A stretch of DNA of 8,272 bases from Caulobacterales bacterium RIFOXYB1_FULL_67_16 (GCA_001796045.1 MGLN01000084.1:7467-15738), one strand, 5' to 3'; shown: positions 1 to 5,667, counted from the first letter of the stretch. Translations and numbers: made by a program. The notes: generated from the sequence alone by a model not told the origin.

Positions 1-101
1 GTCTGGTTGTGAAAGCGATCACCAGTCTGGTCCTGTGGTGCGTCGTGCCGGTCGCAGCCTCGATCGCCTGGTTCCAGCGCCAGGACCTGTCCAAGGAATA
101 G
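1..101 (+). CDS. C-terminal end of a membrane protein, cut by the window edge
   Basis: Reading from base 3, an open frame gives 32 residues before a TAG stop at 99-101. They contain one strongly hydrophobic stretch (LVLWCVVPVAASIAW) followed by a short polar, charged tail, FQRQDLSKE. A helix that ends in aromatic-x-R-x-D-L a few residues from the C-terminus resembles the last helix of ABC-2 type transporter permeases. That is only a resemblance, and a PepSY-associated or other membrane protein is equally possible. The gene runs convergently to the tonB-like gene, with 22 bases between the two stops, and no clear terminator lies in that gap. The evidence for coding is the open frame, the plausible membrane-helix composition and the sensible stop position; function is unassigned. 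Confidence 0.55.
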   Translation, partial: LVVKAITSLVLWCVVPVAASIAWFQRQDLSKE

Positions 102-123
102 CCTGCTTGCAGCCGAGCGCCGG

Positions 124-897
124 TCAGTTCTCCAGCGAGAACTCGACCGGCGTCCGCATCTCGATCCGGGCTCCCGGCACGCCCGCCGGGGGGCGCGGCA
201 CCGGGCTGGCCCGCGTCAGCATGGCCATCGCCTCCTCGTCCAGGGCCGGCACGCCCGAACCCGAGACGATGCGGGACGAGATCACCCGCCCCTCCCGATC
301 AATGACGAACCGGACCGTGACCACGCCGGTCTGGCGCAGCCGCTTGGCTCCGCGCGGATAGATCTTGTGCGCCTCCAGATGGGCGCGGACGCGAGCGCCA
401 TAGGCGTCGCCCTGGGCGCCGCTCAATGAGACCGGCGCGTTCACGGCTCCGCCGGCGGGCGGAGCGGGCCTGGAGGGCGGCGCCGCGACGGAACTGGGCG
501 GTGCATCGGCGGAACGCCCCGCGGACGGCGGCGGCGGCGCGCTCTCGGCGGCGATCGGACGCGCCGGCGTCGGCGGCGTCGGCGTCTTCACCTCCTGCGG
601 CCGCCACACGATGGGATCGGGCGCCGGGGCGGGACTGAGGCGCGTCGGCGCGGGCGTCGGCGGCGTCGAGGGCGCCGACGCCGCCGTCTTGGCCGGCTGG
701 TCCTTGGGCGTATCGGACTTCAGGCTTTCCGGTATGGCGACGCCGTGTTCCGGCCCGATCAGCTCCACGACCATGGCCTGCGGCTCGATGACCAGGCTCC
801 GCTCGACCGGCTGGATCGCCGCCGCCAGCAGCAGGCCTCCGTTCAGAAGAACGGAGGCCATAAGGGCGCACAGGCGCCCTTTTCGTGACAGGACCAC
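124..897 (-). CDS. TonB family energy-transducing protein
   Basis: This 257-residue protein has the three-part layout of TonB, which couples the inner-membrane proton gradient (through ExbB/ExbD) to outer-membrane receptors. A short basic N-terminus precedes a membrane helix at about residues 10-28. A long proline/alanine-rich periplasmic linker spans about 60-155. The C-terminal TonB domain, about 168-254, contains Y180-P181, the G-V-V-x-V-x-F strand, D-R-E-G, the A-L-D-E-x-A helix and a final P-V-x-F. The start is GTG at 897, five bases after the stop of the upstream receptor gene, which suggests translational coupling. An in-frame ATG at 861 (residue 13) is less likely because it would remove the basic residues before the helix. 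No exbB or exbD lies in the window. Its position directly after a receptor gene suggests a dedicated TonB for that receptor rather than the general one. Confidence 0.9.
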   Translation of the reverse strand: MVLSRKGRLCALMASVLLNGGLLLAAAIQPVERSLVIEPQAMVVELIGPEHGVAIPESLKSDTPKDQPAKTAASAPSTPPTPAPTRLSPAPAPDPIVWRPQEVKTPTPPTPARPIAAESAPPPPSAGRSADAPPSSVAAPPSRPAPPAGGAVNAPVSLSGAQGDAYGARVRAHLEAHKIYPRGAKRLRQTGVVTVRFVIDREGRVISSRIVSGSGVPALDEEAMAMLTRASPVPRPPAGVPGARIEMRTPVEFSLEN

Positions 898-902
898 TGA
901 CG

Positions 903-3008
903 TCAGAAGGTCTTGCCGAGGCTCAGCTTGAAGCTGCGCCCCTGGCCCGCGAACGACGCCAGATTGTTCTTCACATAGTCGTCCAGAACATTGTCGACCG
1001 AGAAGCGCACATCCATGCCCGCCAGGCTGCCGCTGCGGGGCCGCCAGGTGGCGTAGAGGTCGTGGACGTTATAGCTGTCCACGGTCGAGGAGACGGCGCC
1101 GGTCGTGGCGTTGTAGTTCTTGATCCCGCTGACGAACTCGCCGCGCCAGCCGACCGTCAGATCCAGGCTGTTCAGAACATAGCCCAGGTTCAGGTTCAAC
1201 TCGTCGGCCGGACGGGTGTTCAGAAGGACCCCTGTCGTCTCGTTGGTCGCATCGACCGTGGCGTAGGACGCCCGGGCGAAGAGACTGCGGGTCGCATACT
1301 CGGCCTCGACTTCGAAGCCCTCGTACTTGGCCTCGCCGACATTGATGAAGTAGCCCGAGGTGGCCGAGGCCGAGGTGATCAGGTTTTCAACCGTGTTGTT
1401 GAAGGCCGTCAGCTTGGCGTTCAGGCGGTCGGACGACGTAGCCAGACCGCGCAGGGTCAGGGACGCCCCCAGCTCGTAGTTGTCCGACTTTTCCGGATCC
1501 AGGTTCAGGTTGACCGGAGCGGTTCCCGAGCGGCTGTAAACCTCGTCCAGGATCGGCATCCGTTCGGTGTGGGCCACCGAGCCGAAGACGTTCAGATAGT
1601 CGGTCAGATTATAGAGCACGGCCAGCTTGGGCGAATAGCCGGTGTTGGTCGCCTCCTCCGGCACGGCGGTGGATCCGCCGCCGACCACGACGCCGGCGCC
1701 GGGGCTCAGCTCCGTATGGTCGATCCGCAGGCCGGGCGTGATCACCAGCTTGTCGCGCCACAGGATCTCCGCCTGGACGAAGCCGCCGTAGCGGGTCGTG
1801 TCGCCTTCCGGGTGGGTGGTCGCCCCATTGGCCAAAAGGCTGCCGTCGGCCTTGTAGCGAGGATTGCGGCGTTCCTGGCTGTAGTACTGGAGACCGGCGG
1901 TGACGAAGGCCGTCCAATCGGGCGACAGGGTGAACTTGGACGTGTTTTCGATCCGGGCCTGAACGGTCGAATAGCTGTATTCCGACGCATAGCCCAGGCT
2001 GCTGGACAGGGCGATGCCGTCCTGGTCCGTCAGGGTTTCCGAGAAGGAGACCTGAGCCTTCAGATCCAGCAGATCATTGCCCTCGAAGCCGTTGTCATAG
2101 CCCAGGATGAAGGCCTCGTCGCGGGTGCGGCGGCGCACGGTGCCGAAGGCCGTCAAACCCGTAATCTGGTCATACAGTTGATAGCTGTCGGTCTCCCAAA
2201 CCTGGGCCGAGGCCCAGACGCTGTGCTTGCGATCGCCGCCGATATAGTAGCGGGCCTTGGCCAGGACGGAGTTGGCGCTGGCGTCGGACGGGGTCACGAC
2301 ATCGCCGTTGCCGTCCTTGTAGTCGTCGCTGCTGCGGCCGTTCAGCGCGATCAGCAGGTCCACGTTCTCAGTAGGACGGGTCGCCATGATGATGGAGCCC
2401 AGCTTGCCGTCGCCGTTGGACTCATAGCCGAACCGGGTACGCAGGGCGAAACGGTCGTCGCCCGTCAGGAAGTCTGACGCATCCTTGGTGGTGAAGTTGA
2501 TCACCCCGGCCAGAGCGCCCGAGCCGTAGAGGGTCGAGGAGCTGGGGCCGCGCAGCACTTCCACCCGCTTGTAAAGTTCGGGCTCCGAGAAGAAGGCGCC
2601 CATCCGATAGCCTTCGAAATAGTTCTCGACGCCGTCGACCAGCATCAGGACCTCGCCCCGATTGCTGGTCATGCCGCGGATGTTGAAGGTCTGGCCCAGG
2701 TTGCTGGCGCCGCCGGCGGTATAGACGCCGGGAACATCGTCCAGCAGGTCGCCGATGGTCGAGGCCTGGGTGTCGTCGATATCGTCCTGGTTCAGCACCG
2801 TGACCGCCTGGGGGGTGTCGGTGGCGATCTTCTCGACGCCGGCCGAGACGACGATCTTGCCGAGCGACAGCTGGGTCGTGGCGTCGTCCTCACTGTCGGT
2901 TTGCGGCCTCGTCTGGGCCAGGGCCTGACTGGAGACGGACAGGACCAGCGCCAGGGCGGAGGCGCCCAGCAGCCGGTTGTTCAGGGAAGAGGCGAGAGAG
3001 AGCGTCAT
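903..3008 (-). CDS. TonB-dependent outer-membrane receptor
   Basis: This 701-residue protein is an outer-membrane gated porin that imports a scarce ligand using energy from TonB. Residues 1-31 form a signal peptide ending Q-A-L-A. K51-I-V-V-S-A is a good TonB-box candidate. The plug spans about 62-175, with N-I-R-G-M at 109-113, L-V-D-G-V at 123-127, R-V-E-V-L-R-G-P at 148-155 and L-Y-G-S-G-A-L-A-G-V-I-N at 160-171. The rest is the 22-strand barrel, with the late VDN motif at 671-673 and a terminal Phe typical of outer-membrane proteins. It most resembles the heme/hemoglobin/lactoferrin receptor group: H-T-E-R-M-P (480-485) and N-L-D-P-E-K-S-D-N-Y-E-L-G (502-514) sit where that group has FRAP and NPNL. 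No His lies between those motifs, so heme as ligand is uncertain. The ATG start has an AAGGA site upstream. The tonB-like gene follows after five bases. Confidence 0.93.
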   Translation of the reverse strand: MTLSLASSLNNRLLGASALALVLSVSSQALAQTRPQTDSEDDATTQLSLGKIVVSAGVEKIATDTPQAVTVLNQDDIDDTQASTIGDLLDDVPGVYTAGGASNLGQTFNIRGMTSNRGEVLMLVDGVENYFEGYRMGAFFSEPELYKRVEVLRGPSSSTLYGSGALAGVINFTTKDASDFLTGDDRFALRTRFGYESNGDGKLGSIIMATRPTENVDLLIALNGRSSDDYKDGNGDVVTPSDASANSVLAKARYYIGGDRKHSVWASAQVWETDSYQLYDQITGLTAFGTVRRRTRDEAFILGYDNGFEGNDLLDLKAQVSFSETLTDQDGIALSSSLGYASEYSYSTVQARIENTSKFTLSPDWTAFVTAGLQYYSQERRNPRYKADGSLLANGATTHPEGDTTRYGGFVQAEILWRDKLVITPGLRIDHTELSPGAGVVVGGGSTAVPEEATNTGYSPKLAVLYNLTDYLNVFGSVAHTERMPILDEVYSRSGTAPVNLNLDPEKSDNYELGASLTLRGLATSSDRLNAKLTAFNNTVENLITSASATSGYFINVGEAKYEGFEVEAEYATRSLFARASYATVDATNETTGVLLNTRPADELNLNLGYVLNSLDLTVGWRGEFVSGIKNYNATTGAVSSTVDSYNVHDLYATWRPRSGSLAGMDVRFSVDNVLDDYVKNNLASFAGQGRSFKLSLGKTF

Positions 3009-3103
3009 GAGTGTCTTGTTCCTTCTTGTCGGCTTACCGACTAGTTTTGCGTCGCATTTGCATTTGATAGGCAGGGTTGCCCCTGGGAATGGAGGATTTC
3101 AGG
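3009..3103 (-). promoter_or_regulatory. Leader between the DUF2271 gene and the receptor gene
   Basis: This 95-base spacer is much longer than the other gaps in the operon. Read along the transcript it holds a perfect 5-bp hairpin with a 4-base loop (3072-3085, CAGGG/CCCTG). Next comes a segment whose plus strand reads TCGCATTTGCA (3052-3062), matching one half of common Fur boxes. A second perfect hairpin follows (3028-3041, GTCGG/CCGAC) just before the AAGGA ribosome site. No convincing -10/-35 pair was found. It may hold an internal iron-responsive promoter for the receptor and TonB genes, or structures that tune expression between the proximal and distal genes. Confidence 0.35.
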
Positions 3104-3634
3104 TCATCGTAGGACGGCGACCGTCAGGGCGCCGAGCTCGCTGGAGCCCGCAGCACGCGTCTCCACCCGGGCCGTGCGGGCGCGGGACCGCCACTGGAAG
3201 GGTACGCGCACCACCTCGCGACCGCCCTGCTCTCGCGCCGCCTCGACGACCAGGACATAGTCCCCGTCAGCCAGCCGGGCGAGCACGCCCTGATCGCCCT
3301 TGAAACGCAGACTCTGGCGGCCCGGCGATCGGGTGGCGCCGCTGACGCCGTCCGCCGGCAGGGTCAGGGCCTGCCCGCCGCTGCGCCACCAGGTTCGCAG
3401 ATTGCGCAGCCAGACGGTGCCGTTGCCGTGCCGAACCCGGAGGTCGTACCAGACCGACAGGGTGCCGACCGGCGCGCCGTCGGCCCGTTCAATCCACATG
3501 GCCACATAGGGCTTGTGATAGGCGGCCGAAGTCTGGGTCGGCACGACCAACTCGACGTTCAGATCCGCGGCCGAGGCGCCGGTCGCGCCGAGGACGGCGA
3601 CCGCCGCCCCGACGCCGAGACCAAGCCGGTTCAT
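3104..3634 (-). CDS. DUF2271 family periplasmic protein
   Basis: This 176-residue protein has an N-terminal signal peptide (about residues 1-22, G-A-S-A before A-D-L-N-V) and so should act in the periplasm. The mature part carries the hallmarks I recall for DUF2271: H-K-P-Y-V-A-M-W-I-E at 40-49, W-L-R-N-L-R-T-W-W at 75-83, D-G-V-S-G-A-T-R-S-P-G-R at 95-106, and a late G-D-Y-V-L-V-V-E-A-A-R-E segment. The biochemical function of the family is not established. The segment D95 to T101 fits the Dxx(S/T)GAT consensus that ApbE uses to attach FMN to threonine, so T101 is a candidate flavin site; no apbE gene is in the window. Its ATG overlaps the stop of the EF-hand gene (ATGA) and there is little Shine-Dalgarno sequence, pointing to translational coupling. 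The receptor gene follows 95 bases downstream. Confidence 0.82.
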   Translation of the reverse strand: MNRLGLGVGAAVAVLGATGASAADLNVELVVPTQTSAAYHKPYVAMWIERADGAPVGTLSVWYDLRVRHGNGTVWLRNLRTWWRSGGQALTLPADGVSGATRSPGRQSLRFKGDQGVLARLADGDYVLVVEAAREQGGREVVRVPFQWRSRARTARVETRAAGSSELGALTVAVLR

Positions 3635-4161
3635 GACCGGGGCGCCGTGGCGGGGGCGTCGCCGTCGGTTTCGGGCTTGGGCTCCGGATCATCGACCGAG
3701 ACCACCCCGTCCTTGTCGGTGTCGTGCTCCTCGAAGGTGCGCAGGGCGACGGCCTGGTTCTCCTCGACCGACAGCAGACCGTCGCGGTCGCGGTCGATCA
3801 CCGAGAACCGCACCACTGCCTGCTTCAGCTGGCGCTCGAACATCTCGTCCGAGGGGCGCGAGGCGGCGGCGTACTGGGAGCGCAGGCGGCCGGCGTATTC
3901 GGCCACATACTCCTCTTCGGTCAGCACCCCGTTCCCGTCGGCGTCGGCGGCCTTGAACCGGGCCTCGCGCAGGGCGTCGTACTCGGCGCGATCCACGCGA
4001 CCGTCACGGTTGGCGTCATAGCCGCCGATGAAGGCGGCGCGGCTGTGTCCTCCCGCAGGACGCGCCGGGCCGGCGGCGTCGGAGGACTGGGCCAGGGCGG
4101 CCGATGCCGGCAGGGCCAGGCTGAACAGAAGGGCGACGGCGAGAGGTTGGCGAGGGCGCAC
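3631..4161 (-). CDS. Secreted protein with four EF-hands
   Basis: This 176-residue protein has a signal peptide at about 1-24 (hydrophobic core, then A-A-L-A) and four canonical 12-residue EF-hand calcium loops. Loop 1 is D49 to E60 (D-A-N-R-D-G), loop 2 is D73 to E84 (D-A-D-G-N-G) and loop 3 is D123 to E134 (D-R-D-R-D-G). Loop 4 is D147 to D158 (D-T-D-K-D-G) and has Asp rather than Glu at position 12. The loops are arranged as two pairs, as in calmodulin-like folds. The tail is acidic and proline-rich. It is the first gene of the operon. The start is GTG at 4161, with a GGAG site seven bases upstream. Its stop overlaps the start of the DUF2271 gene by four bases. It probably binds calcium in the periplasm; its role there, whether sensor, buffer or structural partner of the next protein, is not shown by sequence. 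Confidence 0.88.
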   Translation of the reverse strand: MRPRQPLAVALLFSLALPASAALAQSSDAAGPARPAGGHSRAAFIGGYDANRDGRVDRAEYDALREARFKAADADGNGVLTEEEYVAEYAGRLRSQYAAASRPSDEMFERQLKQAVVRFSVIDRDRDGLLSVEENQAVALRTFEEHDTDKDGVVSVDDPEPKPETDGDAPATAPRS

Positions 4162-4248
4162 GGATCAGCTCCAGATCAGAGGAAGGCCACGCGGGCGTGG
4201 CGGCGGGACAAAGGCCGTCGACATCGCCGCCGCCTTGACCGTGGCGCC

Positions 4249-4277
4249 CAATTGCCGCGAACGACTCGCAATTGCAA
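4249..4277 (-). promoter_or_regulatory. Putative Fur-type operator of the receptor operon
   Basis: The plus strand at 4257-4276 reads GCGAACGACTCGCAATTGCA. It agrees at 15 of 20 positions with GAGAATGATTCTCATTTGCA, a form of Fur box I recall upstream of TonB-dependent receptor genes. The core GCGA-N5-TCGC is a perfect dyad. The heptamer CAATTGC occurs twice exactly 20 bases apart (4249-4255 and 4269-4275), about two helical turns. The site would cover the transcription start of the proposed promoter, a normal position for Fur repression. A GANTC site (4263-4267) lies inside it. Confidence 0.5.
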
Positions 4278-4280
4278 CCC

Positions 4281-4309
4281 ATTTCAGCCCTGATACGGCG
4301 ACGCTTGAA
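4281..4309 (-). promoter_or_regulatory. Possible promoter of the EF-hand/DUF2271/receptor/TonB operon
   Basis: On the minus strand TTCAAG (4309-4304) and TGAAAT (4286-4281) are separated by 17 bases. They match 3 of 6 and 4 of 6 positions of the sigma-70 -35 and -10 boxes. Transcription would start near 4274, inside the Fur-like box, giving a leader of about 113 bases. The boxes are weak; the main support is the spacing and the adjacent operator. Confidence 0.33.
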
Positions 4310-4339
4310 CATGCCCCTGGTCGCCGCCGGATCCGGGCG

Positions 4340-4378
4340 AAATAGACTCAATCCACCCCGAATTTTTTGAGTCTATTT
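4340..4378. repeat. Perfect 12-bp inverted repeat with 15-base spacer
   Basis: AAATAGACTCAA at 4340-4351 is the exact reverse complement of TTGAGTCTATTT at 4367-4378. Each arm contains a GANTC methylation site. The arms are AT-rich in a GC-rich region and no U-tract follows in either direction, so a classic terminator is unlikely. An operator for a dimeric regulator or a methylation-controlled site fits better. It lies 178 bases upstream of the EF-hand gene start. Confidence 0.6.
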
Positions 4379-4544
4379 TCGTCCATTCTTCCCCAGCTCC
4401 GCCGGACATGCCGACCCCCAAGCAATTATGCGCGCCTTTCAGCGCGTGCTGAGCAAAAGAGAGATTCGCGGAGCCACGACGTTGATCGTCCAGCATATTT
4501 TCCGCCGAATTAGGAGAGCGGCGGCGTGGTCGCGTTGCAGGGCG

Positions 4545-4994
4545 CTAGAGCCGCTTCTCCATGAAGACGTCGGCGCGGGCGTAGGGGGTCGGGCGGGGCG
4601 GCAGGTGGATGAAGCCGAAGCTCTCGTACAGGGCGATGGCCGGCTTCAGGGCGCTGTTGGTCTCGAGGTACAGATGCGTCGCCTTGGCCGCGCGGGCCGC
4701 CGCCTCGCAGGCCTCCAGCAGACGCCGCGCCAGGCCCAGGCCGCGCGCGGCGGGCGTCACCGTCATCTTCGACACCTCGAACCCGTCCGGAATACGGATC
4801 AGGGCGCAGCAGCCGACCGCCTCCCCGTCCCGCTCGGCGATGAAGATCCGGCCGCCGCCGGCGATGAAAACCCCGTGCGGATCGTCGATGGAGCGCCGGT
4901 CCTTGGCCTCGACGGCGAAGCCGCCCTCGGCCAGCCAGGCCGCGTTCAGCCGCGCCCAGGCGGCGGCGTGGTCGGGGCGGAAATCGACGATCAA
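4545..4994 (-). CDS. GNAT family N-acetyltransferase
   Basis: This 149-residue protein should transfer an acetyl group from acetyl-CoA to an amine; the substrate is unknown. The GNAT fold is visible. Strand G49-R-I-F-I-A-E and V60-G-C-C-A-L precede F72-E-V-S-K-M-T-V (beta 4). The acetyl-CoA pyrophosphate loop is A83-R-G-L-G-L-A-R-R-L-L. L108-Y-L-E-T-N-S precedes the late L122-Y-E-S-F-G-F motif, and the tail is Y-A-R-A-D-V-F-M-E-K. The length is normal for a single-domain GNAT. No ATG or GTG fits the frame upstream; the likely start is TTG at 4994, with GGG about seven bases before it, so translation may be modest. It starts 24 bases after the stop of the 135-residue gene with no terminator between, so read-through from that pair is plausible. 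A sampled line of this gene (4681-4740) is 83% GC, unlike the AT-richer genes just upstream. Confidence 0.9.
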   Translation of the reverse strand: MIVDFRPDHAAAWARLNAAWLAEGGFAVEAKDRRSIDDPHGVFIAGGGRIFIAERDGEAVGCCALIRIPDGFEVSKMTVTPAARGLGLARRLLEACEAAARAAKATHLYLETNSALKPAIALYESFGFIHLPPRPTPYARADVFMEKRL

Positions 4995-5018
4995 GACACG
5001 ACCCGAACTGCTAAGATC

Positions 5019-5426
5019 TCAGCCGGCCAGCGAGAGAATGTCGATACCTGCGCGCTTCAGGATGATGACGATCACCAAGAGTATAAGCGTATAGATGGCG
5101 TTTGCGGAAATGGACTGGATCACCGAACGCCAAAACCCTCCTTTAAGCGCCTCTTCCACAATGGCAGGCTTGGCGTCGGTTACGGCGCTTTCCGCGAAAT
5201 TGGCCAGGACGCCGGCGGCCTGCGCCTCGAAAACATCACGCATCTGCTGGGTATAGCCTTCAACATAGGCTTGAACCTCAGCAGGCCTCGGCCTTCTCTT
5301 GTGAATGGCCTCAAACTCGCGGATCCATTCACGCTTGGCGCTCTTGTACAGCCCGTATGCGATGTACCCCTGAACGGGGTTTGAGCTGCCATCGACCAGG
5401 CGCTCATACATCGCATTGTAAGACAT
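5019..5426 (-). CDS. Hypothetical protein with a C-terminal membrane anchor
   Basis: I do not recognise a named family for this 135-residue protein. The N-terminal part is soluble and helical, with G20-Y-I-A-Y-G-L-Y-K, then K31-R-E-W-I-R-E-F, a pattern I vaguely recall from small membrane-anchored proteins of unknown function. A basic patch H42-K-R-R-P-R-P follows, then a long amphipathic helix region (about 48-95). One strong membrane segment lies at about 104-124 (I-S-A-N-A-I-Y-T-L-I-L-L-V-I-V-I-I-L), followed by K-R and a short tail. The soluble domain would probably face the cytoplasm. Its ATG directly follows the TAG of the 64-residue gene (TAGATG), a termination-reinitiation arrangement. 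Eight sampled lines of this pair average about 58% GC by hand count, below its neighbours, which suggests acquired DNA. Confidence 0.78.
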   Translation of the reverse strand: MSYNAMYERLVDGSSNPVQGYIAYGLYKSAKREWIREFEAIHKRRPRPAEVQAYVEGYTQQMRDVFEAQAAGVLANFAESAVTDAKPAIVEEALKGGFWRSVIQSISANAIYTLILLVIVIILKRAGIDILSLAG

Positions 5427-5621
5427 CTATTTCTTCTTGCCCGGCGGAGAAGGCGGGCTTCGAAGCGCTTGGCTGATCGCTGAATTGGCTTTGGCCGACG
5501 CCCGCTTATAAGCGTCGTTGGACATCACCGTGGCCGAAAACGCACCGCTAGATACGTTTCGGAAGGGGCGGCCAGACGTAGGCCCGACCCGACCGGAAAC
5601 CACATAAGCCTGCTTTGCCAT
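5427..5621 (-). CDS. Small basic hypothetical protein
   Basis: This 64-residue protein has no family I recognise. It is basic overall, rich in Ser and Ala, with no membrane segment or signal peptide, and ends in P-P-S-P-P-G-K-K-K. The N-terminal half (A-Y-V-V-S-G-R-V-G-P-T-S-G-R) could be a small beta structure; the centre (Y-K-R-A-S-A-K-A-N-S-A-I) looks helical. Coding is supported by an ATG with a good AGGAG site six bases upstream (5628-5632), a candidate promoter, and the exact abutment of its stop with the start of the next gene. It is the first gene of a two-gene unit placed just after the alpha-operon terminator. A DNA-binding or antitoxin-like role for such a basic first gene is possible but nothing in the sequence shows it. 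Confidence 0.68.
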   Translation of the reverse strand: MAKQAYVVSGRVGPTSGRPFRNVSSGAFSATVMSNDAYKRASAKANSAISQALRSPPSPPGKKK

Positions 5622-5630
5622 TTGACACTC

Positions 5631-5645
5631 CTAGACGAAATCTAG
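5631..5645. promoter_or_regulatory. Palindrome overlapping -10 and Shine-Dalgarno of the small-gene pair
   Basis: CTAGACGAAATCTAG is a dyad with perfect 5-bp arms (CTAGA/TCTAG) and a 5-base centre. It covers the candidate -10 box and touches the AGGAG ribosome site of the 64-residue gene. This is the position expected for an autoregulatory operator. It could be chance given its size. Confidence 0.4.
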
Positions 5646-5667
5646 TGCGGTTTTCGGCAAACGCCAA
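5639..5667 (-). promoter_or_regulatory. Candidate promoter of the small-gene pair
   Basis: TTGGCG (5667-5662) and TAGATT (5644-5639) on the minus strand are 17 bases apart and match 4 of 6 positions each of the sigma-70 boxes. The start point would fall near 5632, leaving a leader of only about 11 bases that begins within the Shine-Dalgarno site, so translation would be near leaderless. A TTGACC at 5697-5692 could be an alternative -35, but I see no good -10 for it. Confidence 0.33.

Larger units (their letters stand above)
4162..4544. other. Intergenic region upstream of the EF-hand operon
   Basis: I see no credible gene in these 383 bases; the open frames present have no family character. 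Reading toward the EF-hand gene, the region holds a perfect 12-bp inverted repeat, a weak promoter, a Fur-like box and a GC-rich leader hairpin (4186-4201, GCCACGC/GCGTGGC with a 2-base centre). Four GANTC sites lie at 4263, 4345, 4369 and 4463. A 6-bp inverted repeat (4502-4507 with 4519-4524) lies just past the GNAT stop but lacks a following U-tract. The stretch 4381-4500 holds nothing else I can name. Confidence 0.6.

Noticed and set aside
885..2477. Long plus-strand open frame of 530 codons
   Set aside because: It lies opposite the TonB-dependent receptor, which has clear family motifs, signal peptide and barrel end. The plus frame is repetitive, without domains, and typical of antisense frames in GC-rich DNA.
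4339..4380. Inverted repeat as an intrinsic terminator for the GNAT gene
   Set aside because: The stem is AT-rich, the loop is long, and on the minus strand the stem is followed by CGCCCGG rather than a U-tract. It is also about 165 bases past the GNAT stop.
4284..4496. Minus-strand 70-codon frame in the intergenic region
   Set aside because: It covers the inverted repeat and ends near the promoter and Fur-like box, has no recognisable motif and no clear ribosome site.
4502..4524. CCGCCG/CGGCGG inverted repeat as terminator of the GNAT gene
   Set aside because: The 11-base loop and the following AAAAT on the minus strand do not fit a rho-independent terminator.
4428..5384. Plus-strand open frame of 318 codons
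   Set aside because: It runs antisense across two separate genes, the GNAT gene and the 135-residue gene, and shows no family features.
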